From contig JALNZD010000015.1 of assembly GCA_023229505.1 (NCBI GenBank), forward strand, positions 1 through 64,000: a stretch of 64,000 nucleotides of DNA, read 5' to 3'. Positions 64,000 to 64,000 of this stretch are shown in pieces. The position numbers were made by a program, and so were the translations under genes. Origin of the DNA: Bacteroidales bacterium. Lineage in GTDB: Bacteria > Bacteroidota > Bacteroidia > Bacteroidales > JAGOPY01. Position 1 is the stretch's first letter, and each line of letters starts with the position of its first letter. The notes beneath the pieces were generated by a model, which was not told the DNA's origin, did no database searches, and saw nothing but the letters and a program-made list of their open reading frames with translations.

Positions 64000-64000
64000 A

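Overview
The window reads as a piece of a Bacteroidota chromosome, probably an anaerobic or microaerophilic environmental lineage known from metagenomes. Evidence: low G+C, promoters with a TAnnTTTG -7 element, no obvious Shine-Dalgarno sequences, a SusC/BtuB-style TonB receptor, TamA/TamB, an mla set without mlaA/C, a sulfide-type THI4 instead of ThiG/ThiH, and a heterodisulfide-reductase-like cluster.

Layout. (1) 0.1-10.3 kb: envelope and stress genes: an eRF1-like small protein, mlaE-mlaF-mlaD and an outer-membrane barrel, then small membrane protein, CbpA/CbpM chaperone pair, alpha/beta hydrolase, HPF-like ribosome factor and a di-haem cytochrome c. (2) 10.4-16.9 kb: tamA and a tamB that is broken into two out-of-frame pieces. 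(3) 17.0-30.4 kb: a decayed P-type ATPase gene cut precisely in two by an 11.97-kb 'vitamin island' (18249-30217). The island holds a TPP-riboswitch operon (thi4-thiE-thiC-thiD) and an AdoCbl-riboswitch operon for cobalamin uptake and salvage (btuB, membrane protein, cobU, two DUF71 proteins, cobT, cobS, cobC). Joining the flanks restores the ATPase frame exactly. (4) 30.6-42.2 kb: bacterioferritin, B12-binding radical SAM protein, small membrane protein, and an eight-gene leftward operon (YtxH, cupin, holin-like, unknown, AI-2E permease, GH130, glycosyltransferase, glucan phosphorylase), preceded by an AraC-type regulator. (5) 42.3-59.0 kb: a defence island: type ISP-like restriction-methylase, anti-sigma/GNAT fusion, Fic protein, primase-helicase of the TOTE-like type, type III-like Mod/Res, a Clp-fold serine protease and a 70-aa partner, ending beside tRNA-Leu and tRNA-Gly. 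(6) 59.5-64.0 kb: a heterodisulfide-reductase-like electron transfer cluster running off the right end.

The most striking new signal is a promoter architecture repeated at eight places between 0.2 and 41.7 kb. It consists of two direct copies of a 13-bp half-site (consensus kGAATkATGTAAC) exactly 21 bp apart, followed exactly 21 bp later by a -7 element. At seven of the eight sites both half-sites are present; one keeps only the proximal copy. The geometry matches AraC-type activation, and a small AraC-HTH protein with a CxxC N-terminal domain is encoded directly against one of these sites. The genes controlled (bacterioferritin, ribosome hibernation-like factor, CbpA, YtxH operon, cytochrome peroxidase-like protein, small membrane proteins) look like a general stress regulon. 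The sites are absent from both the vitamin island and the defence island, which fits later arrival of those blocks.
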